From contig NZ_FUYX01000015.1 in NCBI RefSeq assembly GCF_900168195.1, positions 62,001-126,000 on the forward strand: 64,000 bases of DNA, written 5' to 3'. The notes below the pieces were generated by a model. That model had not been told where the DNA came from. It saw nothing but the letters and a program-made list of their open reading frames with translations, and searched no databases. Below are positions 59,634-64,000 of the stretch, one piece after another; positions within the stretch are counted from its first letter, which is position 1; every line of letters begins with the position of its first letter. This DNA comes from Allobosea thiooxidans (lineage in GTDB: Bacteria > Pseudomonadota > Alphaproteobacteria > Rhizobiales > Beijerinckiaceae). The position numbers and the translations under genes were made by a program.

Positions 59634-61088
59634 GTGAGTACCGCCGGGGCCGATTCCGACGACATGCCGCTCTTCGCGGCGTCGCGGAAGGTCTATCCGC
59701 AGAGCGTCTCCGGCCCGTACCGGCGCGCGAAGTGGCTCATCCTGTTCCTCTGCCTCGGCATCTATTACCTGCTGCCGTTCCTGCGCTGGGATCGCGGCCC
59801 GCATCTGCCCAACCAGGCGGTGCTGGCCGACATCGCCAATAACCGCTTCTATTTCTTCTTCATCGAGATCTGGCCGCAGGAGGTCTACTACTTCACCGGC
59901 CTCCTGATCCTGGCTGCGTTCTTCCTGTTCCTGATGAACGCCGTCGCGGGCCGGGTCTGGTGCGGCTATCTCTGTCCGCAGACGGTCTGGACCGACCTCT
60001 TCCTCGCCGTCGAGCGCTTCTTCGAAGGCGACCGGCGCGAGCGCATGCGCTTCGACGAGGCGCCCTGGAGCTTCGACAAGCTCTGGCGCAAGGTGGCCAA
60101 GCACGCGGTCTGGCTCGTCATCGCCTGGTGGACCGGCGGCGCCTGGGTGCTCTACTTCGCCGACGCGCCGACGCTGGTGCGTGAGCTCGCGACCTTCACC
60201 GCGCCGCTTTCGGCCTATGTCTGGATCGCGATCCTCACCTTCACGACCTACTCGCTCGCCGGCATCATGCGCGAGCAGGTCTGCAAGTTCATGTGCCCCT
60301 GGCCGCGCATCCAGGCGGCCCTGACCGACGACGAGGCACTCAACGTCACCTATCGCTACGATCGTGGCGAGCCGCGCGTCTCGGTCAAGCAGGCGCTGAA
60401 GCTGAAGGCGCAGGGCGCGCCGGCCGGCGACTGCATCGATTGCCATCAATGCGTCGCGGTCTGCCCGGTCGGCATCGACATCCGCGAGGGAGCCCAGCTC
60501 GACTGTATCCAGTGCGGGCTCTGCATCGACGCTTGCGACACCGTCATGGCGAAGATCGAACGCCCGAAGCGGCTGATCGCCTATGACACCGAGATCAACG
60601 TCAAGCGGCGCATCGCCGGCAAGCCGGCCGTCTACCGCCCGCTGCGGACGCGCACGGCGATCTACGCGGCGCTGATCCTCGTCGTCGGCGGCGCCATGCT
60701 GTGGCAGCTCGCGACCCGCCGCACAGCCGACATCTCGGTGCTGCATGAGCGCGCGCCGCTCTTCGTGACATTGAGCGACGGCTCGCTCCGGAACGCCTAT
60801 GCGGTCAGGCTGCTCAACAAGCGCCCGGAGGTTCGCCCCTTCGCGCTGACCGTGGACGGGCTGCCGGGCATCCGCATCGAGGCGGTCGGTGTCGCCCCGA
60901 CGGCCGATGTCAGGCCGGTCGTGACGGTCGATCCGGATTCCTCGCGCGAGGTGCGCGTGCTCGTCACCGTGCCGGCCGGCGTGCCGCTGGAGGCGTCGCA
61001 AGCCATCACCATCACCGCCTCGGATCTCTTCGCCGGGGAAACCGTGCACGCGACCGATCACTTCATGGCGCCGGGAGGCAAGCCATGA
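59634..61088 (+). CDS. ccoG: cytochrome c oxidase accessory protein CcoG (RdxA/FixG)
   Basis: A 484-residue membrane protein with several helices and two [4Fe-4S] ferredoxin motifs in CIDCHQCVAVCPVG and CIQCGLCIDACDTV. A C-terminal immunoglobulin-like periplasmic domain of the FixG type follows. It starts at GTG 59634 one base after the ccoP stop. CcoG reduces or delivers copper during cbb3 assembly. The GVWCGYLCPQTVW-like segment (RVWCGYLCPQTVWTDLF) contains conserved cysteines of the membrane part. Confidence 0.95.
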   Translation: MSTAGADSDDMPLFAASRKVYPQSVSGPYRRAKWLILFLCLGIYYLLPFLRWDRGPHLPNQAVLADIANNRFYFFFIEIWPQEVYYFTGLLILAAFFLFLMNAVAGRVWCGYLCPQTVWTDLFLAVERFFEGDRRERMRFDEAPWSFDKLWRKVAKHAVWLVIAWWTGGAWVLYFADAPTLVRELATFTAPLSAYVWIAILTFTTYSLAGIMREQVCKFMCPWPRIQAALTDDEALNVTYRYDRGEPRVSVKQALKLKAQGAPAGDCIDCHQCVAVCPVGIDIREGAQLDCIQCGLCIDACDTVMAKIERPKRLIAYDTEINVKRRIAGKPAVYRPLRTRTAIYAALILVVGGAMLWQLATRRTADISVLHERAPLFVTLSDGSLRNAYAVRLLNKRPEVRPFALTVDGLPGIRIEAVGVAPTADVRPVVTVDPDSSREVRVLVTVPAGVPLEASQAITITASDLFAGETVHATDHFMAPGGKP

Positions 61089-61630
61089 GCTGCTGCGGAG
61101 TCTTCCTCATGTCCTGCGATACCCCCGCCGCTCCTCGCCCGCGCCGCCCCTTCACGCTGACCGGGCGCATGGTCGCCGCGATGCTCGTGCTGTTCTTCGG
61201 CGTCATCGTCTCGGTCAATGCCACGATCATGACGGTGGCGTTGCGCACCATGCCGGGCGTGGAGACGCGCAGTGCCTACGAGGCCAGCCAGCACTTCAAC
61301 GAGGAGATTGCCCGCCAGCACGCACGCGATGCGCGCGGCTGGAGCGCCGCGGCCACGCTCGCCCGGCAGGGCGAGGGAGCAGCGCTCGGCGTCACGCTCA
61401 CCGACCGTCTCGGCCAGCCGCTCTCCGGCTTCACCGCGACGGCAAGGCTGCGCCATCCCGCCACCGCGGCGCGCGACCACGACCTTGTGCTGAGTGAGAG
61501 CCGGCCGGGGCGTTACGAAGCGCGTTTCGACCAGATCGAAGCCGGTTCCTGGATCTTCGAGCTGCAGGCCCGGCGCGGCGAGGAGGTGGTCTTCGTTTCG
61601 CGCAGCCGCATCACCCTGCCGGAGAAGTGA
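61085..61630 (+). CDS. ccoH: CcoH/FixH family oxidase assembly protein
   Basis: A 181-residue protein with one membrane segment (MVAAMLVLFFGVIVSVNATI) and a periplasmic beta-rich domain ending EEVVFVSRSRITLPEK. It overlaps ccoG by four bases (ATGA); a second ATG nine residues later is possible. It lies between ccoG and ccoI as in other cco clusters. FixH-type proteins are needed for assembly of the oxidase, though the exact step is not fixed. MSCC at the N-terminus is an odd pair of cysteines. Confidence 0.9.
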   Translation: MSCCGVFLMSCDTPAAPRPRRPFTLTGRMVAAMLVLFFGVIVSVNATIMTVALRTMPGVETRSAYEASQHFNEEIARQHARDARGWSAAATLARQGEGAALGVTLTDRLGQPLSGFTATARLRHPATAARDHDLVLSESRPGRYEARFDQIEAGSWIFELQARRGEEVVFVSRSRITLPEK

Positions 61631-61631
61631 G

Positions 61632-63830
61632 ATGGCCGCGCAGGATCTCTCGGTGTTCGTGCGCCATCGCGATGGCGGCGTCGCCAGCATGGAGCTCGCG
61701 GTCGACGGCATCCGCTGCGCCGGCTGCATGCAGGCCATCGAGAGCGGGCTCGGCCGCGAGCCCGGCATCCTCGGCGCCCGCGTCAACCTCGCGCTGAAGC
61801 GCGTCTCGGTCGAATGGCGCGAGGCGCTGCTGCGGCCGGAGGCCGTCGTCGACAAGCTCGCCGCGCTCGGCTTCAAGGCCTATCCCTTCGTGCCGGAGCG
61901 GCAGGAGGACGGCGCCGCCGCCGAGGAGCGCAGCCTGCTGCGCCGCCTCGGCGTCGCCGGCTTCGCCTCAATGAACATCATGCTGCTCTCGGTCGCGGTC
62001 TGGTCGGGCAACAGCGCCGACATCGACCCGACGACGCGCGACTTCTTCCACTGGCTCTCGGCGCTGATCGCTCTGCCGACGGCAGCCTATGCCGGTCGAC
62101 CCTTCTTCGAGAGCGCGCTTCGCGCCCTGAAGGTCGGTGCCGTCAACATGGACGTGCCGATCACTATCGGCGTCGTGCTGGCACTCGCCATGTCGGTGGC
62201 CGAGACCTGGAACCATGGCCGCCACGCCTATTTCGACGGCGTGGTGATGCTGCTCTTCTTCCTGCTGATCGGGCGCTATCTCGACCAGCTGATGCGGCGG
62301 CGGACCCGCGACCTCGCCGGCAATCTCGCGGCGCTCAAGGCAGAGACCGCGACGCGGCTCGATGCCGATGGCAACTGGACGGTCACGCCGATCGCGGCGA
62401 TCGCGCCGGGCGACCGTGTCCTCGTACGGCCGGGCGAGCGCGTCTCGGTCGACGGCATCGTCGAGACCGGCCGCTCCGAGCTCGACCAGAGTCTCGTCAC
62501 CGGCGAGACCGCGCCCGTCGCGATCGGCCATGGCGAGCGCGTCCATGCCGGCACGCTCAATCTCACCGGCGCGCTGACTGTGCACGTCGAGGCGGCCGGG
62601 CAGGGCACGCTGCTCGACGAGATCGACCGGCTGATGAGCCAGGCCGTCGGCAGCCGCTCGCGCTATGTCCGCCTCTCGGATCGCGCCGCACGGCTCTACG
62701 CGCCGGTGGTCCATACGCTTGCGGCCGCGACCTTCCTCGGCTGGTTCGCCTGGGGGCTCGCCTGGCCCGAAGCGCTGATGATCGCCGTCACCGTGCTGAT
62801 CATCACCTGCCCCTGCGCGCTGGGCCTCGCGATCCCGGCGGTGCAGGTCGTCGCCGCTTCCGCGCTGTTCAAGCGCAAGATCATGCTGAAGGAGGGCGAT
62901 GCGCTCGAGCGCCTCGCCGAGGCCGATATCGCCGTCTTCGACAAGACAGGCACGCTGACCCTGCCCGAGCCGGACATCCTCAACCCCGAGGCGTTGCCGC
63001 CGGAGCGGCGGGCCGCGATCGGCGCGCTCGCCGCGGCGAGCAACCACCCCCTGGCGCAGGCCCTGGCGCGGGCGCTCGGCGGCGCGCCCGCGAGGACCGA
63101 TGTCCAGGAGGAGCGCGGCCAGGGGCTGTCGGCCGGCGCGGGCGACGATGAACAGCGGCTCGGCAGTATCGTCTTTTGCGGCGCCGAGGCGGAGGCGGCT
63201 TCGGTGAAGGCGCTGCATCCCGGCGCTTCGCTCATCGCCTATCGCCATGGCGGCTACCGCACCGTGCTGGCGCTCGGGCAGAGCCTGCGTCCGGAAGCGC
63301 GCGAGACCATCGCCGCCCTGCGCGCGGCGGGACTCGAGATCGCGATCCTCTCCGGCGACCGGTCCGAGGCCGTCGCGCCGATCGCGGCCGAGCTCGGCGT
63401 GACGCATGTTCGCGCCGGGTTGCTCCCGGGCGACAAGCTCAACCTGCTCGACAGCATGGCGGCGAATGGCCGCAAGGTGCTGATGGTCGGTGACGGCCTC
63501 AACGACGCGCCGGCTTTGGCCGGGGCGCATGTCTCGATCTCACCGGTCAGCGCCACCCATCTGGCCCAGGCGGCGGCTGATGTCGTCTTCCTCGGCGACA
63601 GCCTCGCGCCCGTTGCCGCCGCGCTCGAGATCGCCCGCAAGGCGCGCGGGCTGATGCTGCAGAACCTCTGGTTCGCCGTGCTCTACAATGCCGTGGCGGT
63701 GCCGATCGCCATTGCGGGGCTGGCGACGCCGCTGGTCGCAGCCATCGCCATGTCGGGTTCCTCGCTGGTGGTGACCCTCAACGCCCTGCGCGCCCGCGGC
63801 CGCAGGGCTCAGTCGGAGGCTGAGGCATGA
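61632..63830 (+). CDS. ccoI: copper-translocating P-type ATPase for cbb3 assembly (FixI type)
   Basis: A 732-residue P1B-type ATPase. The N-terminal heavy-metal domain has GIRCAGCMQAIESGL; CPC lies in TCPCALGLAIPAV within the transport helices, the phosphorylation site is in DKTGTLTLPEPD, and GDGLNDAPALAGAHVS is the hinge. The start at 61632 follows GGAGAAG; an in-frame ATG at 61494 would overlap ccoH by most of its length. It exports copper to the periplasm for the CcoN copper site. It overlaps ccoS by four bases. Confidence 0.95.
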   Translation: MAAQDLSVFVRHRDGGVASMELAVDGIRCAGCMQAIESGLGREPGILGARVNLALKRVSVEWREALLRPEAVVDKLAALGFKAYPFVPERQEDGAAAEERSLLRRLGVAGFASMNIMLLSVAVWSGNSADIDPTTRDFFHWLSALIALPTAAYAGRPFFESALRALKVGAVNMDVPITIGVVLALAMSVAETWNHGRHAYFDGVVMLLFFLLIGRYLDQLMRRRTRDLAGNLAALKAETATRLDADGNWTVTPIAAIAPGDRVLVRPGERVSVDGIVETGRSELDQSLVTGETAPVAIGHGERVHAGTLNLTGALTVHVEAAGQGTLLDEIDRLMSQAVGSRSRYVRLSDRAARLYAPVVHTLAAATFLGWFAWGLAWPEALMIAVTVLIITCPCALGLAIPAVQVVAASALFKRKIMLKEGDALERLAEADIAVFDKTGTLTLPEPDILNPEALPPERRAAIGALAAASNHPLAQALARALGGAPARTDVQEERGQGLSAGAGDDEQRLGSIVFCGAEAEAASVKALHPGASLIAYRHGGYRTVLALGQSLRPEARETIAALRAAGLEIAILSGDRSEAVAPIAAELGVTHVRAGLLPGDKLNLLDSMAANGRKVLMVGDGLNDAPALAGAHVSISPVSATHLAQAAADVVFLGDSLAPVAAALEIARKARGLMLQNLWFAVLYNAVAVPIAIAGLATPLVAAIAMSGSSLVVTLNALRARGRRAQSEAEA

Positions 63831-63976
63831 ACATCATCGTGATCCTGTTTCCGCTCGCATTGGGGCTCGGGCTGATGGGGCTCGGCGCCTTCTTCTGGTG
63901 CATGCGATCAGGCCAGTTCGCCGATCTGGAAGGCGCCGCCTGGCGCGTCCTGCAGGACGACGACAAGCGGGACTGA
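63827..63976 (+). CDS. ccoS: cbb3 oxidase maturation protein CcoS
   Basis: A 49-residue protein with one membrane helix (IVILFPLALGLGLMGLGAFF) followed by WCMRSGQFADLEGAAWRVL, the hallmark of CcoS. It overlaps ccoI by four bases (ATGA). CcoS is needed for cofactor insertion in cbb3 oxidase. It is the last gene of the cluster; only 24 bases of the window follow. Confidence 0.93.
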   Translation: MNIIVILFPLALGLGLMGLGAFFWCMRSGQFADLEGAAWRVLQDDDKRD

Positions 63977-64000
63977 GCTCCGTCGCGCCTGTTAACAACC

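Overview
The window is GC-rich, densely coding DNA with alphaproteobacterial gene content. A ccoNOQP-ccoGHIS block sits behind an FnrL-type regulator, the prkA-yeaH-spoVR operon is present, and so are several solute-binding-protein transport systems with attached catabolic genes. Two candidate EcfG-type stress promoters and REP-like palindromes also fit Hyphomicrobiales. Bosea or a close relative is my best guess, but no rRNA or other phylogenetic marker is present to confirm it. I see no tRNA, rRNA, CRISPR array, insertion sequence or prophage.

Layout. (1) 1-14.0 kb: a catabolic island with a partial CaiB CoA-transferase, aldehyde dehydrogenase, SDR, zinc alcohol dehydrogenase, a LIV-type ABC importer, an acyl-CoA ligase, a TRAP importer and an enoyl-CoA hydratase. 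The enzymes suggest alcohol to aldehyde to acid to acyl-CoA to hydration, with two different importers. (2) 14.3-16.2 kb: small envelope genes (DUF1236 protein, L,D-transpeptidase, an 84-aa unknown). (3) 16.3-22.7 kb: a type I secretion module (LuxR-type regulator, HlyD-like adaptor, ABC exporter) divergent from a 433-residue RTX protein made almost only of calcium-binding nonapeptides. (4) 22.9-26.5 kb: an MFS transporter, an AraC regulator remnant broken by a frameshift, a zinc-ribbon methyltransferase and a second LuxR-type regulator. (5) 26.5-31.4 kb: prkA-yeaH-spoVR on the minus strand. (6) 31.7-44.5 kb: a minus-strand cluster with a MalY-like C-S lyase, PuuB-like flavin oxidase, BisC-like molybdoenzyme, and a complete peptide-type ABC importer with two tandem binding proteins. 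(7) 44.7-54.4 kb: a second catabolic island with a GntR/FCD regulator, SAF-domain dehydrogenase, PdxA-like dehydrogenase, tricarboxylate-type importer TctCBA, an atypical DapA-family lyase, RraA-family aldolase and a PcaF-like thiolase. An 18-bp palindrome in its divergent promoter is a good operator candidate. (8) 54.4-64 kb: a small GNAT-like gene, fnrL, and the cbb3 oxidase structural and assembly genes, with FNR boxes before fnrL and ccoN.

The least conventional parts are the RTX protein without lysine or arginine and its private exporter, the atypical aldolase/PdxA pathway, and the S-oxide reductase plus C-S lyase plus peptide importer cluster. Functions are inferred from sequence motifs and gene order only; no database search was run.
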